Positions 1 through 4,971 of a stretch of DNA of 6,878 nt are shown one piece after another. The number at the start of each line of letters is the position of its first letter. Position 1 is the first letter of the stretch. The position numbers were made by a program, and so were the translations under genes. This DNA is from an uncultured Oscillospiraceae bacterium (GTDB lineage: Bacteria > Bacillota_A > Clostridia > Oscillospirales > Oscillospiraceae): the NCBI GenBank assembly GCA_900757695.1, contig CAAEOU010000316.1, positions 1-6,878 on the forward strand, in the 5' to 3' direction. Under the pieces are notes generated by a model. That model was not told where the DNA came from and made no database searches. It saw only the letters and a program-made list of their open reading frames with translations.

Positions 1-457
1 CCATAGCCTGATCTACGGTATCCCCTCGGCGGGAAGCAGGATCATAGATGGCTATGACGAAATCGGAGCAGTCGATCATACGGCTCAGGGCGTTTTTTAC
101 GGCGCTCGGATCGTCAGGACGGGACACAGAGCTCAAATGGGTACACTGCTCCAGCAACGTGAAATACCGGTCACGAAGTTCCGGAGACCACTTGGTGGCA
201 ATTTTCTCATGGGGCAGGAGACATTGCAGGAGCAGGGCTGGATCATCATGGCGCAGGAGGTTGAGAATTTCACCGATCCAGAGACCGGCTCCGGAATCGG
301 GGACGACATAGAAGCTTGTACAACCCGCCCGGCGCAAGAGTTGGATTTGCTGGAAGAGCACCTGCTTCAGGCCAAGGCACAGGGGATCTTCTTCATCCCA
401 GCCAAACTTGAAGCGGGTGGGAACGTGAGATAGGAAACCGCAGGTTTTGACGTCCAT
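1..457 (-). CDS. SLOG family (DUF1273/YpsA-like) protein, C-terminus beyond left edge
   Basis: The minus strand is open from ATG at 457 to the edge, 152 codons without a stop. Features seen: an N-terminal FGWDEEDPLC segment (about residues 18-27), a G-C-T-S-F-Y-V-V strand (about 45-52) followed by a Gly-rich turn, a W-S-P-E-L-R-D-R-Y helix (about 90-98), and a late strand DFVIAIYDPASRRGDTVDQA ending near the edge. This order matches the Rossmann-like SLOG proteins of the DUF1273/YpsA type, usually about 170-190 residues, so only a short tail is missing. SLOG domains are thought to bind nucleotides or nucleotide-derived ligands; the activity of this group is unknown. The canonical N-terminal TGHR-like motif appears changed to LSHVPTRF, so the ligand site may differ. 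The start is set by AAGGTG five bases upstream of the ATG. The gene is divergent from the HTH gene at 562. Family call fairly sure, function unknown. Confidence 0.8.
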   Translation of the reverse strand, partial: MDVKTCGFLSHVPTRFKFGWDEEDPLCLGLKQVLFQQIQLLRRAGCTSFYVVPDSGAGLWIGEILNLLRHDDPALLLQCLLPHEKIATKWSPELRDRYFTLLEQCTHLSSVSRPDDPSAVKNALSRMIDCSDFVIAIYDPASRRGDTVDQAM

Positions 458-488
458 AGGATCACCTTCATCATGGTATGTTAATTCG

Positions 489-517
489 ATTATACCCGAT
501 ATGTCGGGAATATTCAA
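489..517 (-). promoter_or_regulatory. Predicted sigma-A promoter of the SLOG gene
   Basis: Read on the minus strand, a -35 box TTGAAT lies at 517-512 and a perfect -10 box TATAAT at 494-489, with a 17-bp spacer. Transcription would begin near 482, giving a leader of about 25 bases before the ATG at 457, which carries its Shine-Dalgarno site. The spacer contains the palindrome at 495-508. Confidence 0.7.
495..508. promoter_or_regulatory. Palindromic operator candidate CCCGA-TATG-TCGGG
   Basis: Two 5-bp arms flank TATG. After one mismatched base on each side the symmetry continues with TAT/ATA, so the full element spans about 491-512. It fills the spacer of the minus-strand SLOG promoter and lies just upstream of the likely -35 region of the HTH promoter. 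A dimeric HTH protein bound here would block RNA polymerase on the SLOG side and could affect its own promoter. Binding by the neighbouring HTH protein is inferred from position only. Confidence 0.55.
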
Positions 518-539
518 TTCAAAGTGCGCAGAATATAAT
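511..539 (+). promoter_or_regulatory. Predicted promoter of the HTH gene
   Basis: A perfect TATAAT lies at 534-539. The -35 element is weak: TATTCA (511-516) gives a 17-bp spacer, and TTCAAT (513-518) gives 15 bp. The -35 region overlaps that of the divergent SLOG promoter, so the two promoters probably compete or are jointly regulated. The start codon is at 562, leaving a leader of about 15 bases that includes the GGAGG site. Confidence 0.55.
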
Positions 540-561
540 AGAAATCATAGGAGGTAGCCTT

Positions 562-765
562 ATGATTTCTTATGCCCCACTTTGGGAAACCATGAAAAAG
601 CGTGGAATCACAACCTATACGCTGATCAAAGACTATTCCTTCAGTCGTGGAACGTTGGATTCCTTAAAGCAGAATCGGAACATTACCATGGCAACACTAA
701 ATGACCTATGTACAATCCTTTCTTGCCAGGTGCAAGATGTAATCCAATACATTCCGGATAAATGA
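562..765 (+). CDS. XRE/Cro-CI type helix-turn-helix regulator (67 aa)
   Basis: This small protein is nearly all one DNA-binding domain. It opens with M-I-S-Y-A-P-L-W-E-T-M-K-K-R-G, followed by the helix-turn-helix (about residues 17-37, including KDYSFSRGTLDSLKQ) and the tail L-C-x-I-L-x-C-x-V-x-D-V-I-x-Y-I-P. This is the pattern of the short HTH_26-like Cro/CI regulators common on mobile elements of Clostridia. The ATG at 562 is preferred over an in-frame ATG at 478, because GGAGG lies at 550-554 and homologues of this type begin with MISY. The upstream start would also lie inside the promoter region. No effector domain is present, so it probably acts as a simple dimeric repressor. The likely target is the palindrome between it and the SLOG gene. 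Its stop codon overlaps the stem of the terminator. Family sure, target inferred. Confidence 0.88.
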   Translation: MISYAPLWETMKKRGITTYTLIKDYSFSRGTLDSLKQNRNITMATLNDLCTILSCQVQDVIQYIPDK

Positions 766-797
766 TCTCTGCTCATTTCGATGGGCGGAGATTTTTT
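765..797 (+). terminator. Rho-independent terminator after the HTH gene
   Basis: A 12-bp stem (765-776 with 781-792, two G-T wobbles) closes a TTCG tetraloop and is followed by T792-T797. The first stem base is the last base of the TGA stop codon. On the opposite strand the stem is followed by few T residues, so it works mainly rightward. Confidence 0.9.
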
Positions 798-817
798 AAG
801 AATAGGCACTGCACCCC

Positions 818-850
818 CCCTCATTTACCACTGTGCGTGGCAAATGAGGG
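818..850. repeat. Unassigned 14-bp inverted repeat
   Basis: The arms 818-831 and 837-850 pair over 14 positions with one A-C mismatch around a TGTGC loop. A run of seven C residues (814-820) overlaps the left arm. No T-tract follows on either strand, so it is not a standard intrinsic terminator. It lies just beyond the 3' end of the relaxase-like remnant on the minus strand. It could be a processing or end structure of the mobile element or part of a transfer site. No nic-like consensus is recognised. Confidence 0.6.
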
Positions 851-877
851 ATACGTTTTATTCCTAGTGAGCTGGAT

Positions 878-1087
878 TTATCTCTGCTGCCCTCTCCGCC
901 GTTCCTCTTCCCGGCGGGGATCCTGCTCAAAGAACATCCGGATATTCTCCTTGGCCAGCTCATATTCCCGGCTCTTTTTCCGGGCGGCTTGCAGCTCTGA
1001 CCGCAGCTCGCTTCTCTTGGCCTGAATCTGGGCATATTCGGCGTTCAGCTCCTTGACCCTTGGAATGTGTTCCAGTTCCTCAAATGC
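878..1087 (-). pseudogene. C-terminal remnant of a MobA-type relaxase (mobilisation protein)
   Basis: Sixty-nine codons plus a TAA stop (880-878, minus strand) encode A-F-E-E-L-E-H-I-P-R-V-K-E-L-N-A-E-Y-A, then a charged, coiled-coil-like Lys/Arg/Glu stretch that includes AKENIRMFF and a basic tail. This resembles the extreme C-terminus of relaxases from clostridial conjugative and mobilisable elements, where a KAF-x-E-L...P-V-x-x-L-x-x-E-Y segment is followed by a helical tail ending in A-K-x-N-x-x-x-x-L. The match rests on remembered pattern, not a search. The N-terminal nickase and all catalytic residues are absent. Upstream of about 1088 the sense strand switches to an unrelated plus-strand gene, so the remnant is non-functional. 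The same frame stays open antisense to that gene as far as 1744, but that part has no relaxase character. Confidence 0.55.
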
Positions 1088-1816
1088 AATACCAGCGCTT
1101 ATCAGGACGGCTATGAGCTGGTGAGCACCTACGCCCCCTATGGAGAGTATGCGCCGGAGGACGGAAACTACAGCCGGGATATTCTGCCCGGAAAAACCAT
1201 CCGCTGTATCGAAGAATACAATTTCAGGCCCGATGGCGGCGTCATCGAATTCACTGTGACTGAGGGCTATGATGGCGATAGCGTTACCATGACCTTTGAC
1301 CCCCGCAATTTGCAGGGACGTCCTGCTGATGAGTATACCATTGAACCGTGCAGCAGTGATGAATTCGTTGCAGGACTCGCCGCAGAGGGCGTTTACGATG
1401 AGGACTTTTACATCAGTATCACTGGCAGTGAGGTGGTGGATGGCTGGCCGAGCGATTCGCCGGTAATCCGTGTTTTCTTTGACTTCACAAATAATTCTCA
1501 GGAAGCAGCCTCCTTCTGGAGCAAAACCAGCATAGTGGCCATGCAGGATGGCATTCAGCTGAGCTACAATTCTGCATATGATGATGTTGAAACTGACGCT
1601 AATGAAACCGTAGAGATTCAGCCCGGAGAGACGATCTCTGTCAGCACCTGCTTCTCTATTCATGACACCGGTTCCCCGGTTTCCGTTCGACTGCGTGACT
1701 ATCTCGGCAGCGGCGATCTGGGTGCTACCTTTGAGGTGCAGCAAGGAATCCTGTCGGGGAGCCGTCTATTTCGGCGGCTCCCCATCTGCGGTAGCAACTT
1801 GAAAGGAGCGGATGAA
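1067..1816 (+). pseudogene. 5'-truncated DUF5067-like protein with two repeats
   Basis: The frame is open from a GTG at 1067 that sits inside relaxase-derived DNA. Recognisable sequence begins about 1088 with A-Y-Q-D-G-Y-E-L. Two Ig-like units can be seen. The first is only a C-terminal half (about residues 11-95: YQDGYEL, ILPGKTI). The second is nearly complete (about 108-225: FFDFTNNSQEAASFW, AMQDGIQL, IQPGETISV, TGSPVSVRL). This alternation resembles DUF5067/DUF4352-type extracytoplasmic proteins of Clostridia, which usually begin with a lipoprotein signal. None is present here, and its promoter and start were lost at the junction. The gene has no stop of its own in this frame and runs through a hairpin into the zinc-ribbon gene. 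The native end is probably near TFEV (about 1737). Family moderately sure, function unknown. Confidence 0.55.
1756..1783 (+). other. Hairpin between DUF5067-like and zinc-ribbon genes
   Basis: A perfect 9-bp G+C-rich stem (GGGGAGCCG at 1756-1764 with CGGCTCCCC at 1775-1783) encloses a 10-base loop. There is no T-tract after it. It may be a decayed terminator or an intercistronic mRNA element. It marks the likely boundary between the two genes even though the frame stays open through it. Confidence 0.6.
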
Positions 1817-2331
1817 ATGCCCGCACAGACTGTGAACTATCAGTGCCCCGCCTGTATGGGGCCTCTGCACTTTTCCGGAGAAACCGGAAAGCTGCAATGC
1901 GACTACTGCGGCAGCCAGTACGATCCCGCTGAAATCGAAAAGCCCTATGAAAAAAAGGAAGATGCTGCAACGGAGGCTTTCCAGCAGGCAGAAGCAGCGC
2001 CAGATGAATTCTCGTGGACGCCTGAGGGCATGCGCGCCTATAGCTGCCCATCCTGTGGTGCCGAGGTCGTATGTGATGAAACTACAGCTGCCACATCCTG
2101 CCCTTACTGCGGAAATCCCACAGTCGTACCGGGACAGCTTGGCGGGATGTTAAAGCCAGACTACATCATTCCCTTTAAACTGGACAAAAATGCAGCGATT
2201 TCTGCCCTGAAAAAGGACTATAGGAGGAAAAAATTCCTGCCCAGAGCCTTTTCTACGAGCAATCATATTACGGAAATTCAAGGAGTCTATGTACCCTTTT
2301 GGCTGTTTGACGGCACTGCGGAAGGCAGCCT
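1817..2331 (+). pseudogene. TFIIB-type zinc-ribbon protein, 3'-truncated
   Basis: The ATG at 1817 follows AAAGGAG (1802-1808) by eight bases. The protein carries two Cys4 zinc knuckles: C10-x2-C13...C28-x2-C31, and C77-x2-C80...C95-x2-C98 within the pattern C-P-x-C-G-A-E-V-V-C-D...S-C-P-Y-C-G-N-P-T. It continues as K-P-D-Y-I-I-P-F-K-L-D-K and then G-V-Y-V-P-F-W-L-F-D-G. This is the typical order of a conserved clostridial family annotated as TFIIB-type zinc ribbon or PriA-like zinc-ribbon protein, normally over 300 residues with a C-terminal membrane part. Here the homology stops at about residue 171, exactly where tRNA sequence begins. The frame continues through the tRNA piece and its terminator to a stop at 2452, adding about 40 meaningless residues. 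No enzymatic role is established. Almost certainly a non-functional remnant. Confidence 0.75.
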
Positions 2332-2381
2332 TCGGGCTCATAACCCGAAGGCCGTCGGTTCAAATCCGGCCCCCGCAACCA
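2332..2381 (+). tRNA. 3' half of initiator tRNA-fMet (CAT), att-site scar
   Basis: The piece contains a complete anticodon arm (TCGGG 2332-2336, loop CTCATAA with CAT at 2339-2341, CCCGA 2344-2348) and a variable region AGGCC. A T arm follows (GTCGG-TTCAAAT-CCGGC, 2354-2370), then the 3' acceptor strand CCCCGCA, discriminator A and CCA (2379-2381). Three consecutive G-C pairs next to the anticodon loop are the hallmark of initiator tRNA, and the stretch differs from my memory of the E. coli initiator tRNA by one base. The D arm and 5' acceptor strand (expected near TGCGGGG) are absent: the 26 bases upstream are coding sequence of the zinc-ribbon gene. A bare 3' half of a tRNA is what site-specific integration by a tyrosine recombinase leaves at one end of an element. 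Not a functional tRNA. Confidence 0.85.
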
Positions 2382-2425
2382 AAAAAGTCTTGAAACTGCA
2401 ACGGTTTCAAGACTTTTTCTTTTTG
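2382..2425 (+). terminator. Terminator downstream of the tRNA fragment
   Basis: A perfect 15-bp stem (2382-2396 with 2404-2418) around a 7-base loop is followed by CTTTTT. It starts one base after CCA, as expected for a native tRNA terminator. The tRNA tail and terminator have therefore probably travelled together. The stem begins with A5 and ends with T5, so it may stop transcription from both directions. Confidence 0.92.
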
Positions 2426-2451
2426 ATAATATATTTATTATTTAGCCCCTA

Positions 2452-2471
2452 GGGAACTATGTGGGAACTAT
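2452..2471. repeat. Two direct repeats GGGAACTAT with 11-bp period
   Basis: GGGAACTAT occurs at 2452-2460 and again at 2463-2471, separated by GT. The pair lies about 70 bases after the tRNA 3' end. Short direct repeats close to a tRNA att core are often arm-type binding sites for a tyrosine integrase or excisionase. That role is inferred from position alone; no integrase gene is in the window. Confidence 0.45.
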
Positions 2472-2517
2472 AGAGAAAAATCAGCATTAGACACCGAATA
2501 ATTGAATAAAAGAACAT

Positions 2518-2556
2518 AGGCCAGGACATGAAACTTCACATGTCCTGGCCTTTTTT
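2518..2556 (+). terminator. Strong intrinsic terminator upstream of the broken parB
   Basis: A perfect 13-bp stem (2518-2530 with 2539-2551) with an 8-base loop is followed by T2551-T2556. No gene ends between the previous terminator and this one, so it may insulate the ParB region from read-through out of the tRNA locus, or belong to a lost gene. The ParB ribosome binding site begins only 20 bases further on, which leaves little room for a promoter between them. Confidence 0.9.
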
Positions 2557-2588
2557 GCGTTCTATAGGGAATTTTGAGGAGGTGGACT

Positions 2589-2954
2589 GTGAACAAACAA
2601 AATACCCTTCCCCCAGATGAATCAAGAGCTGGGTTATTGAGAAATGAAGAGCCATCTGTCACCGGGGAACATATTCAGATGTTGCCCTTAAACGTATTCT
2701 TTCCATTTGCCAATCATCCATATCAGATTCGGGATGATCCTGAAATGGCAGAAACATTACAGAGTGTTTCTGAAAGAGGTGTCCTCCAGCCGATCTTGGC
2801 GCGTCCTCGGCAGCAAGGCGGCTATGAAATTATATCCGGACATCGGCGCTTGAGGGCTTGTGAGTTGGCAGGCTTGAAAGAGATTCCGGCAATAATCCGA
2901 GATATGGATGATGAGGAGGCGATTATAGTTATGGTGGACTCTGTGCGCCCGTAA
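2589..2954 (+). pseudogene. ParB-like protein, truncated by group II intron sequence
   Basis: The GTG at 2589 follows GAGGAGG (2576-2582) by six bases. An in-frame TTG at 2574 is rejected because it lies upstream of that site. Codons 1-118 encode the N-terminal ParB/Noc domain: P-L-N-V-F-F-P-F-A-N-H-P, G-V-L-x-P-I-L-A-R-P-R, YEIISGHRR (CTP-binding box) and E-I-P-A-I-I-R-x-M-D-D-E-E-A-I-I-V-M-V-D-S. By hand alignment, residues 32-118 match residues 34-120 of the downstream ParB at 56 of 87 positions. After Ser118 the homology stops at a codon boundary, and the frame reads three codons (V-R-P) of intron sequence to TAA at 2954. The helix-turn-helix and dimerisation parts are missing. If the intron were complete and spliced the full protein could be restored, but only an intron fragment is present. 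It is a divergent second parB, not a recent duplicate. Confidence 0.85.
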
Positions 2955-3190
2955 GGCGCGTGGGCTGGGCACCCACGCGACGCGGGTCATTGTAGATTTT
3001 GCTTTGAGAAAGCAATAGGTAAAGTTATGAGGTGCGAAAGCACAACCTATCGCCAACAACTAACCTTGAGTGGAAACACGACGGGGACAACAGCACGTTT
3101 GTAAAGGCACAAGTCAGTGAAGTTCCCAAACTGCGACTGAGTGTCGAGGTGAAAGGTACTGTATGAGGATGAAGGCTAAACTTCTCTGTC
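2943..3190 (+). ncRNA. 5' fragment of a group II intron (domain I region)
   Basis: Starting precisely where ParB homology ends, the sequence begins GTGCGCCC, the conserved GUGYG 5' end of bacterial group II introns. It is dense in RNA-like structure: a perfect 8-bp stem (2957-2964/2972-2979), TTGCTTT-gag-AAAGCAA (2999-3015), and ATAGG/CCTAT (3015-3019/3046-3050) enclosing GTGC-GAAA-GCAC (3032-3043) with a GNRA tetraloop. A second GNRA hairpin, GTG-GAAA-CAC, lies at 3070-3079. This resembles domain I. No maturase reading frame and no domain V hairpin are seen before parA, so domains II-VI, the ORF and the 3' splice site are missing. The right boundary is uncertain (about 3190). It cannot splice in cis; trans-splicing is possible in principle but nothing here supports it. 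Confidence 0.7.
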
Positions 3191-3254
3191 AAATATACCA
3201 TACTGGATATTTCTCTACAATACCACAAGACAATCTTATTTAGGAGACATACAT
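3191..3254 (+). promoter_or_regulatory. parA leader with ribosome binding site
   Basis: This short A+T-rich stretch separates the intron-like RNA from parA. AGGAG at 3242-3246 lies eight bases before the ATG at 3255. TACAAT (3216-3221) is a possible -10 box, but I see no convincing -35 box at a normal distance. The promoter may have been altered when the intron 3' part was lost. Confidence 0.4.
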
Positions 3255-4073
3255 ATGCCCATGAAAACTATCGCAATCTCAAACCAAAAGGGCGGCGTCG
3301 GAAAATCCACCACCGCCCTAAACCTTGCCGCCGGTCTTACCCGGCGCGGAAGCCGCGTCCTAATGGTAGACGCAGACCCGCAGGCCAATTTAACACAGAT
3401 GTCGGGGTGGCAGCAGCCGGAGCGGCTGGATGTCCCCCTTTCGTCATTTGTGGACGCATTTATTGAAGATCAGCCCCTGCCATGGGAGCGTGGGATTCTA
3501 CACACCGGTGAAGGAATGGATTTACTCCCCGCGAATATAGAACTGTCCGGCACCGAGGTATCTCTATTCCAGGTGATGAACCGGGAACGCATTCTCAGTG
3601 GCATCCTGGCAGACTGTCCAACTTCCTATGACTACGTTCTAATAGATTGTTCCCCCTCACTGGGGATGCTTACGGTCAATGCACTCGCAGCAGCAGACAG
3701 CGTAATTGTTCCGGTACAGACTGGATATCTCCCGGCAAAGGGGCTGGAGCTGCTGCTGAAAACGGTTCACAAGGTGCAGCGACAAATCAATCCACAGCTC
3801 AAAATTGAAGGTATCCTGCTGACCATGACAGATTGGCGCACTAACTTTTCCAAGAACATCAGCGGGTTAATTCGCACCACCTATGGAAATCATGTTCGTG
3901 TGTTTCAATCCGAGATTCCATACTCTGTCCGTGCCGCCGAAATGAGCGCACAGGGACAGAGTATTTTCAGTTTTGACCCCAAAGGCAAGGTTGCCGCAGC
4001 CTATGATGCCCTTACGAAGGAGGTGCTGACCATTGAGCAGCAAAAAAGCAGCCGTGACGCTCACTGCCTATGA
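3255..4073 (+). CDS. parA: ParA/Soj family ATPase (272 aa)
   Basis: A deviant Walker-A P-loop, K12-G-G-V-G-K17-S-T-T20, is followed by Walker A' D39-A-D-P-Q-A-N and Walker B V-L-I-D131-C-S-P-S. The later strand P-V-Q-T-G-Y-L-P-A-K-G-L-E-L-L and the E-I-P-Y-S-V-R-A-A-E motif complete the family pattern. At 272 residues it is full length for Soj-like ParA. Such ATPases bind DNA non-specifically as ATP-dependent dimers and move or tether ParB-DNA complexes. On integrative elements they usually help keep the excised circle or influence element gene expression. The ATG at 3255 is preferred over ATG 3261 because of the spacing from AGGAG. Its last 41 bases overlap the parB start, implying coupled translation. 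No missing motifs. Chromosomal ParA is unlikely given the mobile-element neighbours. Confidence 0.95.
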   Translation: MPMKTIAISNQKGGVGKSTTALNLAAGLTRRGSRVLMVDADPQANLTQMSGWQQPERLDVPLSSFVDAFIEDQPLPWERGILHTGEGMDLLPANIELSGTEVSLFQVMNRERILSGILADCPTSYDYVLIDCSPSLGMLTVNALAAADSVIVPVQTGYLPAKGLELLLKTVHKVQRQINPQLKIEGILLTMTDWRTNFSKNISGLIRTTYGNHVRVFQSEIPYSVRAAEMSAQGQSIFSFDPKGKVAAAYDALTKEVLTIEQQKSSRDAHCL

Positions 4074-4971
4074 GGACCTTTTCAGCAGTGAAGCAGAGCG
4101 GCAGAACGCGGGCCGGGAACAGGTGCAAAACGTGCCGCTGGAACTGTTTCATCCATTTCCTAACCATCCATTCAAGGTGCTGGATGATGAGAAGATGCAG
4201 GATACGGTACAGAGCATTTCTGAGGTTGGGGTACTGGTTCCAGTGCTGGCACGGCCCCGTCCAGAGGGTGGCTATGAGATTGTGTCCGGTCACCGGCGGA
4301 TTCACGCCAGTGAGCTGGCAGGGCGCACAGAGATTCCGGCTATTATTCGCAACATGACGGATGATGAGGCAATTTTGGTTATGATAGATTCCAATCTCCA
4401 GCGGGAACAAATTCTGCCCAGTGAAAAGGCGTTTGCATATAAAATGAAGCTGGAGGCAATACGCAGAACTGCCGGGCGGCCCCGGCATGATAATTCTGTC
4501 CGAGTTGGACAGAATTTTGGGCAAACATCCAGAGAAATTCTTGCATCAAAATCGCCTGATAGTAATACGCAGATTCAGCGCTACATTCGCCTTACGCATC
4601 TGGTTCGCCCCATTCTGGACATGGTGGATCAAAACAGCTTTGCCCTAAATGCTGCCGTGGAAATTTCATATTTGCCGGAGGAACACCAGAACGCACTCTT
4701 AGAAGCCATGGACTATGCCCAGGTGTCACCGTCCCTTGCCCAAGCCCGGAAAATCCGGGCTTTTTTTAATGCCGGAAAACTGGATGCCAATGTACTGGAC
4801 GCCATCCTATCCGAGGAAAAGCCGCTGGAGCGCAAGGTAACACTGCGTGGGGATAAACTGCAAAAGTTCTTTCCGTCCACCTATACGCCCCTTCAAATGG
4901 AAAAGGTCATCACACAACTGCTGGAAGATTGGAGCCGCAAGCAAAAGGAGCGAACCGACCATGGAAGATAA
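4033..4971 (+). CDS. parB: ParB/Noc-like partition protein (312 aa)
   Basis: The start is a TTG at 4033, fixed by AAGGAGGT (4017-4024) eight bases upstream. It lies inside the end of parA, so translation is probably coupled. Domains: a short basic N-terminus, a ParB N-terminal domain (about 34-125) with Y-E-I-V-S-G86-H-R-R89 and D-S-N-L-Q-R-E-x-I-L-P-S-E-K-A, a linker, a helix-turn-helix region (about 155-185, FGQTSREILASK...TQIQRYIRLTHL), and a helical tail. ParB proteins bind parS-like sites, and many bind CTP through the GERR/GHRR box. This one has GHRR, as is common in ICE-borne homologues. No clear parS 16-mer was recognised by eye. The frame is intact, unlike the broken copy upstream. 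The last 11 bases overlap the start of the Cys4 protein gene. Confidence 0.93.
   Translation: MSSKKAAVTLTAYEDLFSSEAERQNAGREQVQNVPLELFHPFPNHPFKVLDDEKMQDTVQSISEVGVLVPVLARPRPEGGYEIVSGHRRIHASELAGRTEIPAIIRNMTDDEAILVMIDSNLQREQILPSEKAFAYKMKLEAIRRTAGRPRHDNSVRVGQNFGQTSREILASKSPDSNTQIQRYIRLTHLVRPILDMVDQNSFALNAAVEISYLPEEHQNALLEAMDYAQVSPSLAQARKIRAFFNAGKLDANVLDAILSEEKPLERKVTLRGDKLQKFFPSTYTPLQMEKVITQLLEDWSRKQKERTDHGR

Noticed and set aside
48..433. Two overlapping plus-strand open frames at the left edge
   Set aside because: They lie antisense to the SLOG-like gene, which has clear family motifs, a promoter and a Shine-Dalgarno site; they have none of these.
818..850. Origin of transfer or CRISPR-like repeat
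   Set aside because: It is a single copy with no spacer array, and no recognisable nic consensus is seen. It is kept only as an unassigned inverted repeat.
878..1744. A 288-codon minus-strand open frame as one gene
   Set aside because: Only the last 69 codons look like a real (relaxase-like) protein. The rest is antisense to DUF5067-like coding sequence with recognisable domain motifs on the plus strand.
1756..1783. Intrinsic terminator between the DUF5067-like and zinc-ribbon genes
   Set aside because: The stem is strong, but no T-tract follows on either strand, so it is listed as a hairpin only.
2306..2381. A complete tRNA gene ending at the CCA
   Set aside because: The bases upstream of the anticodon stem continue the zinc-ribbon reading frame and cannot form a D arm or pair with the CCCCGCA acceptor strand.
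2943..3254. A complete, splicing-competent group II intron or a maturase gene
   Set aside because: The stretch is only about 310 bases, with no domain V-like hairpin, no reverse-transcriptase frame and no parB 3' exon before parA.
4012..4524. A 170-codon minus-strand open frame
   Set aside because: It is fully antisense to parB, whose protein motifs are unambiguous, and no promoter or ribosome site supports it.
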